NCBI GenBank assembly: GCA_910586245.1
Contig: CAJUFY010000001.1
Location: 248,001 to 312,000 of the forward strand
DNA: 64,000 nt
From: an uncultured Christensenella sp.
Lineage (GTDB): Bacteria; Bacillota; Clostridia; Christensenellales; Borkfalkiaceae
Direction: 5' to 3'
This document shows positions 57,708-64,000 of the stretch, piece after piece; the first letter of the stretch is position 1, and each line of letters opens with the position of its first letter. The position numbers were made by a program, and so were the translations under genes. Under the pieces are notes generated by a model that was given only the letters and a program-made list of their open reading frames with translations, was not told the DNA's origin and made no database searches.

Positions 57708-58875
57708 ACAATACCTCTACGAAATCATCTTTTTTGTTGTCGGCTTTTCTTATCTCATGAGTTCCGTATTTTACTACGTCGTTCGTGACTATGAATGAAA
57801 GATTTCTAGAGCGCAGCAAACGAATAATTTGTTCATTCGGGAGGGAATCACTTGCATGTCCAAATCTCCGATTGTCATGCGAAATAATTGCAACTTGCGG
57901 TTCAATATGGTCTAATATCTTTGCGTTTAAATTATTTTTACTCCCGTGATGCGGAACTTTCAAATAATGCGCCCGTAATAATTTTTCTTGGCCCCTCATC
58001 AAACGATAGAAAACTTGTTTACTAGCGTCTCCGGTAAGTAGAAATACTTTCTCTTTATGTTTTATGCTTAGCACGGTACATACGTCATGCGTAGTAGCCT
58101 TGAAGTCAGAATAAATTTTTTCCAAATTACGCCGCGAAGGAAAAACAATAAATCTTCTGAAAGCACGGATATGCTCCTCAAAAAAATTACGCACGAACGT
58201 TTTTTTCTGACTGTATATTTCTTCGCTGTTAAAATCCGATTCCATTTTTAAAAAATCATTAGAAAACGGATTGTCTTGAGCATTATGTTTGCTGTGGAAA
58301 TACCCAATCAGTTTTTCCGCGTAATCATGTTCAAAATATCTTTCGCAAATTCTTTCTATTTCTTCCTTATTCTCATTATGCAGTTTATTTTTATTCTGAG
58401 AATGAACGAAAAGAGGCGGATTCAAAGCCGTTATATTACCACAAAACCGTCTGCCTTCGAACGCAAAATCAATCAAATGAGTCTTAGCATTTTGCATCGC
58501 AACCAATAGGGCATGATGATTGTTTAAATTAGAAAAGTTTTGAAACAATTCTTCGCAGTGACTCGTTGCGTGTATCCCTTTTAAATGCAAAATCGCATTC
58601 GCTATTAAGTTAACTTCATTTGCATAAAAAGGCAAAACAATCCTCTCAATTCGTTCAAAAGAATTAAAAAAATAGGGCAATCCACCGATATGATCCGAAT
58701 GATGATGAGTCAAAAAAATCGTGACTCTATCTTGGGGATTAATTTCCTTCGTAATATCGCGCGATCCGGTTCCTAAATCCACAAAAATACGATAATTCTT
58801 ATTTCCACAGCATTCCGTAGGATTTATCAGAACACAATCGCCCTGACCTACGTTCAGTACTTCCATAAACTTCAT
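57706..58875 (-). CDS. MBL-fold (ComEC/Rec2-like) hydrolase, AT-rich
   Basis: A 389-residue soluble metallo-beta-lactamase-fold protein. The metal motif THHHSDHIGG (about residue 56) and later LTGDAS and VPHHGS are intact, the pattern of the stand-alone ComEC-type hydrolase domain. A long charged insertion (about 150-250) separates the halves. The gene is clearly more AT-rich than its neighbours and uses AAA/ATT/TTA-type codons, suggesting transfer. It carries its own promoter and terminator. Such proteins occur as nucleases or phosphodiesterases and in some defence loci; no partner gene is present, so the role is open. Confidence 0.85.
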   Translation of the reverse strand: MKFMEVLNVGQGDCVLINPTECCGNKNYRIFVDLGTGSRDITKEINPQDRVTIFLTHHHSDHIGGLPYFFNSFERIERIVLPFYANEVNLIANAILHLKGIHATSHCEELFQNFSNLNNHHALLVAMQNAKTHLIDFAFEGRRFCGNITALNPPLFVHSQNKNKLHNENKEEIERICERYFEHDYAEKLIGYFHSKHNAQDNPFSNDFLKMESDFNSEEIYSQKKTFVRNFFEEHIRAFRRFIVFPSRRNLEKIYSDFKATTHDVCTVLSIKHKEKVFLLTGDASKQVFYRLMRGQEKLLRAHYLKVPHHGSKNNLNAKILDHIEPQVAIISHDNRRFGHASDSLPNEQIIRLLRSRNLSFIVTNDVVKYGTHEIRKADNKKDDFVEVL

Positions 58876-58898
58876 AATTTCCCCCTGTAACTTTTTAT

Positions 58899-58927
58899 AT
58901 TATAACATAGAACGGTAATAAACGCAA
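58899..58927 (-). promoter_or_regulatory. Promoter of the MBL-fold gene
   Basis: TTGCGT (58922-58927), 17-base spacer, TATAAT (58899-58904), 23 bases before the start codon. Confidence 0.6.
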
Positions 58928-58937
58928 GAACAAAAAT

Positions 58938-58967
58938 AAAACAGATGCGATTCGGCGCATCTGTTTT
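58938..58967 (-). terminator. Terminator of the sugar-catabolic operon
   Basis: 12-bp stem AAAACAGATGCG / CGCATCTGTTTT with a 6-base loop, six bases after the aldolase stop. Confidence 0.82.
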
Positions 58968-58973
58968 AAAATA

Positions 58974-59831
58974 TTATACCTGATTTGCGCTGCCGTACAG
59001 CAGAATTTTTTCTTTCACGAGCCGTTCGATGGCTTCTATTTGAACCGTCATCAGTTCGAGCATCGTGGTTTTCCCTTCGTCGAAGGCTTTGCGCATTGCA
59101 GCCGCGCCCGTTACGTTGATTTCGGTAAACACGTTGATTTTGCTGATTCCCGCCGCGATCGCGCGTTTGAAATCCTCGTCCGTCAAACCGCTTCCGCCGT
59201 GCAGAACGAGCGGCGTGCCGATTCGCTTTGCAATCGTTTGAATTCGTTCGAAATCGAGCTTCGGCGGCAGTTTGTAGGTGCCGTGCGCCGTACCGACCGA
59301 AACTGCCAGAGCGTCCGCCCCCGTCCCCGTCACGTAATCCTGCGCCTGCGCGGGATCGGTATAGTACTTCGTCGGATCGGAAAAATCCGACGATCCTTCG
59401 GCGCTATCCTCGTTGTCTCCCACGTGTCCCAGTTCCGCTTCCACCGTCGCGCCCAGCGCATGCGCGATCCTTACCAGCTCCGCAACCTTGCGCACGTTCT
59501 CTTCGTAACTGTCGGTCGAGCAATCGTACATGACGGAAGTAAAGCCCAATTTCAACGCTTCCATGCACTTTTCAAAGGTGAGTCCGTGATCGTAATGCAC
59601 GACGACGGGCACGGTTGCGCGGCGCGCCATCGGCACGAGCAAATCGGCAACGTTTTCCAACGAAGCGTATTTGATGAAAATTTCCGCAGTTCCCACGATG
59701 ACGGGGGAGCGCAGTTGTTCCGCCGCGCCGATTACCCCTCTCGCCATTTCCGCATTGACTGCGTTAAACAAACCTACGCCGTACTTCCCCTTTTGCGCGG
59801 GAAGCAAAACGTCGTTCAAATTCGCTAACAT
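58974..59831 (-). CDS. Class II ketose-bisphosphate aldolase (GatY/KbaY/IolJ/Fba family)
   Basis: A 285-residue zinc aldolase. Zinc ligands and active-site motifs are seen in VVVHYDHG, GHVGDNED, VGTAHGTYK and VLHGGSG. The length fits the tagatose-bisphosphate/IolJ/FbaA class. It splits a ketose (bis)phosphate to dihydroxyacetone phosphate and an aldehyde. I start at the ATG at 59831 after AAGGAG; the gene overlaps the kinase gene by seven bases. Last gene of the isomerase-kinase-aldolase operon. Confidence 0.9.
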   Translation of the reverse strand: MLANLNDVLLPAQKGKYGVGLFNAVNAEMARGVIGAAEQLRSPVIVGTAEIFIKYASLENVADLLVPMARRATVPVVVHYDHGLTFEKCMEALKLGFTSVMYDCSTDSYEENVRKVAELVRIAHALGATVEAELGHVGDNEDSAEGSSDFSDPTKYYTDPAQAQDYVTGTGADALAVSVGTAHGTYKLPPKLDFERIQTIAKRIGTPLVLHGGSGLTDEDFKRAIAAGISKINVFTEINVTGAAAMRKAFDEGKTTMLELMTVQIEAIERLVKEKILLYGSANQV

Positions 59832-60949
59832 ATCGACTCCTTTCCGGACGACTTCTTCCAACCGTCCGCTATTTTTTTACGAATCCCGTCAAGCGGAATG
59901 AGCCCGCTCAGCGCATCGTATTCGGTCACGCAGCACGCGCCCGCGCCCGCCGCCAGAGCGACGCACGTTTCGGGCGGCTCACCCTGTAACATTGCGGTTA
60001 AAAACGCCGCGATGCTCGTATCACCCGCGCCCGTCGCACTCACCACGCGTTCGGCGGCAAATGCGGATTCGAAGCCGAATTTTTCCGCCCAGTCCGCCGC
60101 GTTTACCGCGGAAAGATTTTGCATTTCGCACGCCCGCACCGTACGCCAGTACATGCCTCTTGCGCCGCATTTGATCACCGTTGTCTTCGCGCCCAGCGCC
60201 AGAACTTTTTCCGCAAGCGGCGGAATTTCCCGCAATAGATCGATGCAGTCGGCAACGTCGCCTCCCTTTGCGCGCGCCTGCCAGTCCTGCCACAGCGATC
60301 TGTCCAACATATAGGCGAGCTCTTCCGCACTCGGCAAAAAGAAATCAGTATAGGGCAGCGCACGCGAGAGAATACGTTCCCAGTCCGCCCTGCCCGCTTC
60401 CGACGAAGGATCGACGGAAGCCGTATCAAGCGAAGTCGCGCAGCCCGCGTCTTTCGCCTTTTTTAAAATCGCCGCAAGCGTATTACCGCCGTCGAGATAC
60501 GTTTTCCGCATGATCGGGGGATAGCCGAAGTGAAAGAGCGCCGCGCCGCGAAGCAGTTCTTCGGTGATATCTTCTTCGTCGAACGTATCGTTCACGCCGG
60601 GATGGTGCAGGAAAATGCGATCCGCGCCTTCCGGCGCAAGCACGACGGAATAGGAAGTATTTCCGCCCCGTTCTACGATCAGCCCGTCTGCCGCGCCGTA
60701 CGCTTCGAGCGCGCGCGAAACGAGCGCGCCGAATGCGTCGTCGCCGACTTTGCCCGCAAGCACCGCGTCCGCGCCGAAAAAGCGCATGGCAAGTCCCGTA
60801 TTCGCGACGCAGCCGCCCGTATGAATATCCGCCGCCCCCGTGTGTATCAAACTGCCTGGTCTGAGCAGAGAAATATCCGTACCGCGCGCAAGCGCCGGCG
60901 TGATATCGAGGCAGATATGCCCTGCCACCACCGCTTTCTTCGTTTTCAC
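59825..60949 (-). CDS. PfkB-family carbohydrate kinase
   Basis: A 374-residue ribokinase-fold kinase. The first signature (HTGGCVANTGLAMRFFGADA) and the anion-hole motif TGAGDTSIAAF with the catalytic Asp (about residue 313) are present. It has a longer mid-region than ribokinase. It presumably phosphorylates the ketose made by the isomerase encoded just upstream (one base gap) for the aldolase. The sugar is not identifiable. Confidence 0.9.
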   Translation of the reverse strand: MKTKKAVVAGHICLDITPALARGTDISLLRPGSLIHTGAADIHTGGCVANTGLAMRFFGADAVLAGKVGDDAFGALVSRALEAYGAADGLIVERGGNTSYSVVLAPEGADRIFLHHPGVNDTFDEEDITEELLRGAALFHFGYPPIMRKTYLDGGNTLAAILKKAKDAGCATSLDTASVDPSSEAGRADWERILSRALPYTDFFLPSAEELAYMLDRSLWQDWQARAKGGDVADCIDLLREIPPLAEKVLALGAKTTVIKCGARGMYWRTVRACEMQNLSAVNAADWAEKFGFESAFAAERVVSATGAGDTSIAAFLTAMLQGEPPETCVALAAGAGACCVTEYDALSGLIPLDGIRKKIADGWKKSSGKESIC

Positions 60950-60950
60950 G

Positions 60951-61982
60951 TTAAATCCCCATCAGAAGATTCATCACGTACATTTCGAGGGATTCGAAAT
61001 CGCGCTCTTTCACGCACTTGTCGCGGAAGGCATAATCGAATTTTTCCGCCTTGGCTTCGAGCGCCTTGAAAATCTTCAAACTGTTTTCAAGGTGTTTGTA
61101 GCTGTCGGCGTCCTTCGTCGTACGCATCGCTTTTACGTCCAGCCCCACGTACTCGCCGTTGGAACCGTAATCGTTTTCCATCAATACGCGCACCTGATTG
61201 AACGCCTGGCGGAGATTTTCCACGCCGAAGCTCTTATCCTGATCGTAGCGAATGCCGTTCTGATCGTTGAGGTGTACTGTAAACAGTTTGCCGAACGCGA
61301 GCGCGAACCCGATTTCGTTCGCGGGATCGAGCCCCGCAAGCACGGCGTGCGCGCTTTCGAGATTGCCGCCCACGCGCTTGGGATCGATCGTTGCGGCGGA
61401 AACCGCCATGACGTGCCCCATCGTGCCGCAGATCGAACGGTCGATCGGTTCGTTGGGTTTGGGTTCGATGCAGATGCGGATCGTCTTATCGTATTCGAGC
61501 ATCAGATTGATCGCTTCCACAAGCTTCTGCGTTGCCCAGACGGGACTTTTGCTCTCCGCGCAGAGCGTGCCCTCGCGGGCGAGCCACAACACGACGAGAT
61601 CGCAGCCCAGTTCGCGGGCGATGTCGATGGAGCGGTAAGAACGCCACATCGCGAACTTTCTGTCCTCCTCGCTTGCGGACATATATCCGCCGTCCACGGT
61701 ATGCGAATCCATCCACAGGCGGGGCGCGACGAATTCCGCTTTCAAGCCGTACTTGTCGAGCAATCCCTTTACCTTGCGCGCTTCCGCTTTGATTTCCTCA
61801 TCTGTCAGCTCGTTCATGTTGGGCACGACGTCGTCGTCATGGAACTGAATGGCATCGAAGCCGATTTCCTTAAATCTCTTGATTTTTTCTTCGAACGGGA
61901 TTTCCTGACGCGTCGCGGGTCCGTAAGAATCCGCCCCTGCGTGTACGTTCCAAGGTCCGACCGAAAATTTGAATTTAGACAT
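60951..61982 (-). CDS. Xylose isomerase-like TIM-barrel sugar isomerase
   Basis: A 343-residue protein that aligns with short (Actinobacteria-type) xylose isomerases: FSVGPWNVHAG at residue 6, FHDDDVVPN (catalytic His), VLWLAREG, IEPKPNEP (metal Glu and Lys), NLESAH (Glu/His) and QNGIRYDQD (Asp pair). The metal ligand Asp of the DLNGQNG block is replaced by His237 (VHLNDQNG), and the protein is about 45 residues shorter than XylA. An aldose-ketose isomerase of different specificity is likely. AACGGAGG site; first gene of the operon, divergent from the AraC regulator. Confidence 0.85.
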   Translation of the reverse strand: MSKFKFSVGPWNVHAGADSYGPATRQEIPFEEKIKRFKEIGFDAIQFHDDDVVPNMNELTDEEIKAEARKVKGLLDKYGLKAEFVAPRLWMDSHTVDGGYMSASEEDRKFAMWRSYRSIDIARELGCDLVVLWLAREGTLCAESKSPVWATQKLVEAINLMLEYDKTIRICIEPKPNEPIDRSICGTMGHVMAVSAATIDPKRVGGNLESAHAVLAGLDPANEIGFALAFGKLFTVHLNDQNGIRYDQDKSFGVENLRQAFNQVRVLMENDYGSNGEYVGLDVKAMRTTKDADSYKHLENSLKIFKALEAKAEKFDYAFRDKCVKERDFESLEMYVMNLLMGI

Positions 61983-62045
61983 AATAAAGTTTCCTCCGTT
62001 TTTTTCTTATATCTTATGCCTTTCCGCACGGCTCCGCATTGACGG

Positions 62046-62096
62046 TTTTGCCGAAAAGATACGACTAATTTGCTGTTTTTTAAAAAAATTTTGCCG
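62046..62096. promoter_or_regulatory. Two direct repeats, candidate AraC-type regulator sites
   Basis: TTTTGCCGAAA (62046-62056) and TTTTGCCGCAA (62089-62099) match at 10 of 11 positions, 43 bases apart (about four helical turns), in the divergent region between the sugar operon and the regulator gene. Confidence 0.4.
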
Positions 62097-62103
62097 CAAC
62101 CCC

Positions 62104-62131
62104 TTGAAACAGACGATTTTTTTGCTATAAT
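62104..62131 (+). promoter_or_regulatory. Sigma-A promoter of the AraC-type regulator
   Basis: TTGAAA (62104-62109), 16-base spacer, TATAAT (62126-62131). Expected start is base 62138, the A of the ATG. Confidence 0.72.
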
Positions 62132-62137
62132 AGCGTT

Positions 62138-63082
62138 ATGAACAACGAAATCGAAATCATACGGTATCCGCAGATCCCCTATCTCAACGCGTTCGTAATC
62201 GGGATCGAATACCGCACGCCGCATTTGCACCGCGACTTCGAAATCGATCTGGTGCTGGAAGGCAGCCTTAACCTGCACTGCCGCGGAGAAACGGCGACGG
62301 CGCGCACGGGCGAACTGTTTTTGCTCAACCCCAACGAACCGCACGAACTGCGCTCGGCAAACGGCGCGAGCGTGCTGTGCCTGCAAATCGCTCCGAATTT
62401 CTTTGCGCAATTTCTGCCCGCCGACCGCCACGTCCGATTCGGAACGCACACGCCGTACGCGCAATTCGAAACAGGAAGCCGAACGGCTTGCAACCGTTTT
62501 TTACTTGAATTTGCGGAATATTATTTTCGGAAGCCCCATTCCTATCAATTACGGTGCATCGGAAACCTGTGTTCGGCGTGGGAAATTTTTCTGAACGGAC
62601 TCCCCGTGAAAACGCTGACCGACGAAGAATTGTTTACCGACGAAAAAAAGACGCAGCGTCTTCTGCGTCTGCTCGATTTTACCGATAAAAATTACACGCG
62701 CAAAATCCGTTTACAGGATTTTGCGGAACAGGAAGGCTTGTCCCTTTTCCATCTTTCCCGCTTCGTAAAGGAAAATCTGAACATGACTTTTCAGGAATAC
62801 GTGACCATGCTCCGCTTTCATCTTGCGTGCAAGCTGCTGCTTTCGAGCAAAAAAAGTCTGCTGGAAATCGCAATGGAATGCGGGTTTTCAGACACCCGTT
62901 ACCTTTACGCCGCATTTGACCGCGCGCTGCGCGTCACCCCGACCGAATTCCGAAAAACGAAATCCGAACCGCCGCGGGACGTGGTAAAAACGCACCGCAG
63001 CGAACATTCGATGCAGCGGTATTTTTCTTTGGAAAAGAATCTTGCGCTGATCGAAGGGCTGAACCGTTACAACCGAACGTAA
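62138..63082 (+). CDS. AraC-family transcriptional regulator
   Basis: A 314-residue regulator: N-terminal cupin domain (PHLHRDFEIDLVLEG; LLNPNEPHELRS) that likely binds a sugar, and a C-terminal double helix-turn-helix (about 190-285; FAEQEGLSLFHLSRFVKENL; LLEIAMECGFSDTRYLYAAF). It is divergent from the isomerase-kinase-aldolase operon and probably activates it. No Shine-Dalgarno; a TATAAT ends six bases before the ATG. Confidence 0.92.
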   Translation: MNNEIEIIRYPQIPYLNAFVIGIEYRTPHLHRDFEIDLVLEGSLNLHCRGETATARTGELFLLNPNEPHELRSANGASVLCLQIAPNFFAQFLPADRHVRFGTHTPYAQFETGSRTACNRFLLEFAEYYFRKPHSYQLRCIGNLCSAWEIFLNGLPVKTLTDEELFTDEKKTQRLLRLLDFTDKNYTRKIRLQDFAEQEGLSLFHLSRFVKENLNMTFQEYVTMLRFHLACKLLLSSKKSLLEIAMECGFSDTRYLYAAFDRALRVTPTEFRKTKSEPPRDVVKTHRSEHSMQRYFSLEKNLALIEGLNRYNRT

Positions 63083-63112
63083 AAGAGGTTTCCCGATTCG
63101 GGAAACCTCTTT
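63082..63112. terminator. Bidirectional terminator
   Basis: 13-bp stem AAAGAGGTTTCCC / GGGAAACCTCTTT with a 5-base loop, directly at the stop of the AraC-type gene and between convergent genes. Confidence 0.8.
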
Positions 63113-63134
63113 CCGTTTTCAATACCGACGCCGT

Positions 63135-63386
63135 TTAATTTCTGATGCGACGAACGTAATTCGCCGCCGCGTCGTAATAGTCCGCGGCGCAATATCCGCA
63201 GTCCCACGCGTAGCTTCCGTTTCCGTCCGCCCGAAACCGTTCCGCCGCGACGTATTGTTTTTGTGCGGAGGAAAGCAACAGCGCGGAAACGCCGTTCTCC
63301 GTTTGTGCGCAGTGCGCAACCACGTACTCCCGCCCGTCTTTGTAAAAAACGCGCCCCGCCGCGCAGGGGATTCCGATTTCTTTCAT
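63135..63386 (-). CDS. Small protein of unknown function downstream of glgP
   Basis: An 83-residue protein starting MKEIGIPC. It has four cysteines (Cys8, a Cys in VAHCAQ, and CGYC near residue 68) and aromatic-rich short repeats. No family recognised. Start at 63386 overlaps the glgP stop by four bases (ATGA), so it is coupled to glgP; a longer frame reaches 63407. Confidence 0.6.
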   Translation of the reverse strand: MKEIGIPCAAGRVFYKDGREYVVAHCAQTENGVSALLLSSAQKQYVAAERFRADGNGSYAWDCGYCAADYYDAAANYVRRIRN

Positions 63387-64000
63387 TGCGGTCTGTCCAG
63401 CCCCCATACGAGATTTGCGTACGTTTTCACCGCTCTGTCCGAAGAGAAAAAGGCGGAATGCAGCGCGTTCATCAATTGTTTCCGCGAAAAAGATTCCGCG
63501 TTGCGGTAATCCCTGTTAACGGCGAGCAACGCCTGCACGTAACTTTCCAGATCGTAAACGACGAAGTAATGGTCGGGTTTGTGCCAGCTTGCCCCCTCGA
63601 ATAACGCGGCGTGCAATTCTGCGAAGCCGCCCGTTCCGCCGTCGGAAAAAGTTCCGTTCACGAGCGTATCCGTCACGCGCTTGACGGCAGGTTTGTTCTG
63701 CACGATTTCCGAAGGATTATAGTCGTTACGGATTCTTCCCAACTCCGTTACCGTCGCGCCGAAAATATAATTGTTGTTCAATCCGGCGCGCTCCGCGATT
63801 TCGATATTCGCGCCGTCCATGGTGCCCACGGTCACCGCGCCGTTCATCATGAGCTTCATGTTGCCCGTGCCGCTCGCCTCAAATCCCGCCGTGGAAACCT
63901 GCAGGGACACGTCGCTGCCCGCAACGATTTTTTCCGCGTAACTCACGTCGTAATTCTGCACGAATACGACTTGCAGCTTTCCGCGCACCGCCTCGTCGAC
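63383..64000 (-). CDS. glgP: Glycogen/starch phosphorylase, C-terminal part (5' end off window)
   Basis: About 205 residues of a glycogen phosphorylase C-terminal domain. The pyridoxal-phosphate and active-site region reads STAGFEASGTGNMKLMMNGA, then TVGTMDGANIEIAERAG. It releases glucose 1-phosphate from glycogen or maltodextrin, which fits the surface GH13 protein. The frame is open to base 64000. Confidence 0.95.
   Translation of the reverse strand, partial: VDEAVRGKLQVVFVQNYDVSYAEKIVAGSDVSLQVSTAGFEASGTGNMKLMMNGAVTVGTMDGANIEIAERAGLNNNYIFGATVTELGRIRNDYNPSEIVQNKPAVKRVTDTLVNGTFSDGGTGGFAELHAALFEGASWHKPDHYFVVYDLESYVQALLAVNRDYRNAESFSRKQLMNALHSAFFSSDRAVKTYANLVWGLDRPQ

Overview
The window reads as part of an anaerobic, low-GC-type Gram-positive (Bacillota, Clostridia-like) chromosome of moderate GC, perhaps a gut lineage near Christensenellales. 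The evidence is the Gram-positive order of the S10-spc-alpha ribosomal superoperon with adk-map-infA-rpmJ inside it, HprK, CsoR, YceD-rpmF, the ylxY/ymxG-like pair, zinc-type S14 and L32, pta-ackA acetate fermentation, and many near-consensus sigma-A promoters. The placement below class level is inference. Nearly all genes lie on the minus strand; only tmcAL, a tethered DUF1508 protein, an AraC-type regulator and one candidate small ORF lie on the plus strand. I saw no tRNA, rRNA, CRISPR array, prophage or insertion sequence.

Layout. 1-12203 is a carbohydrate operon read leftwards: a membrane-anchored exported protein, two LplB/LplC-type ABC permeases, a tandem GDPD-like surface protein, a solute-binding lipoprotein, a small membrane protein and three tandem paralogous right-handed beta-helix proteins, the last of which has no signal peptide and runs off the left edge. 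12467-24046 holds acpP, two DNA-repair genes (AlkD-like, hypoxanthine-DNA glycosylase), an M16 peptidase with a YlxY-like deacetylase, and an operon uvrC-HAD-hprK-U32-mutS2. 24122-27274 is a copper module: CsoR, a CopA fused at its C terminus to a CopZ-like domain that keeps its own ribosome binding site, and an ArsR-type regulator with a palindromic operator. 27399-31661 carries rpmF-yceD, pta-ackA and tmcAL. 31705-41639 is mixed: a GH43 lipoprotein, two flavoproteins, the DUF1508 protein, an Mrp ATPase, and a GH13 lipoprotein with its Ig-like partner.

41781-57302 is the full S10-spc-alpha cluster (rpsJ to rplQ), with a 5' leader before rpsJ and a consensus promoter before rpsM. 57706-58875 is an AT-rich metallo-beta-lactamase-fold gene with its own promoter and terminator, compositionally foreign. 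58974-63082 is a compact sugar module: a xylose-isomerase-like protein, a PfkB kinase and a class II aldolase, divergent from an AraC regulator. It looks like an isomerase-kinase-aldolase route for an unidentified sugar. The right edge holds a small unknown gene and the C-terminal part of glycogen phosphorylase.

The points I consider most worth checking are: (i) three genes without a Shine-Dalgarno sequence (uvrC, a BaiN-like flavoprotein, the AraC regulator) that each have a -10 hexamer exactly six bases before the ATG, which predicts leaderless mRNAs; (ii) the in-frame internal copZ start inside copA, with a DKTAT variant of the phosphorylation motif in the same protein; (iii) the sugar module whose isomerase has a His in place of a metal-binding Asp; (iv) a GH13 enzyme lacking two conserved active-site histidines; (v) the foreign MBL cassette beside the S10 operon.
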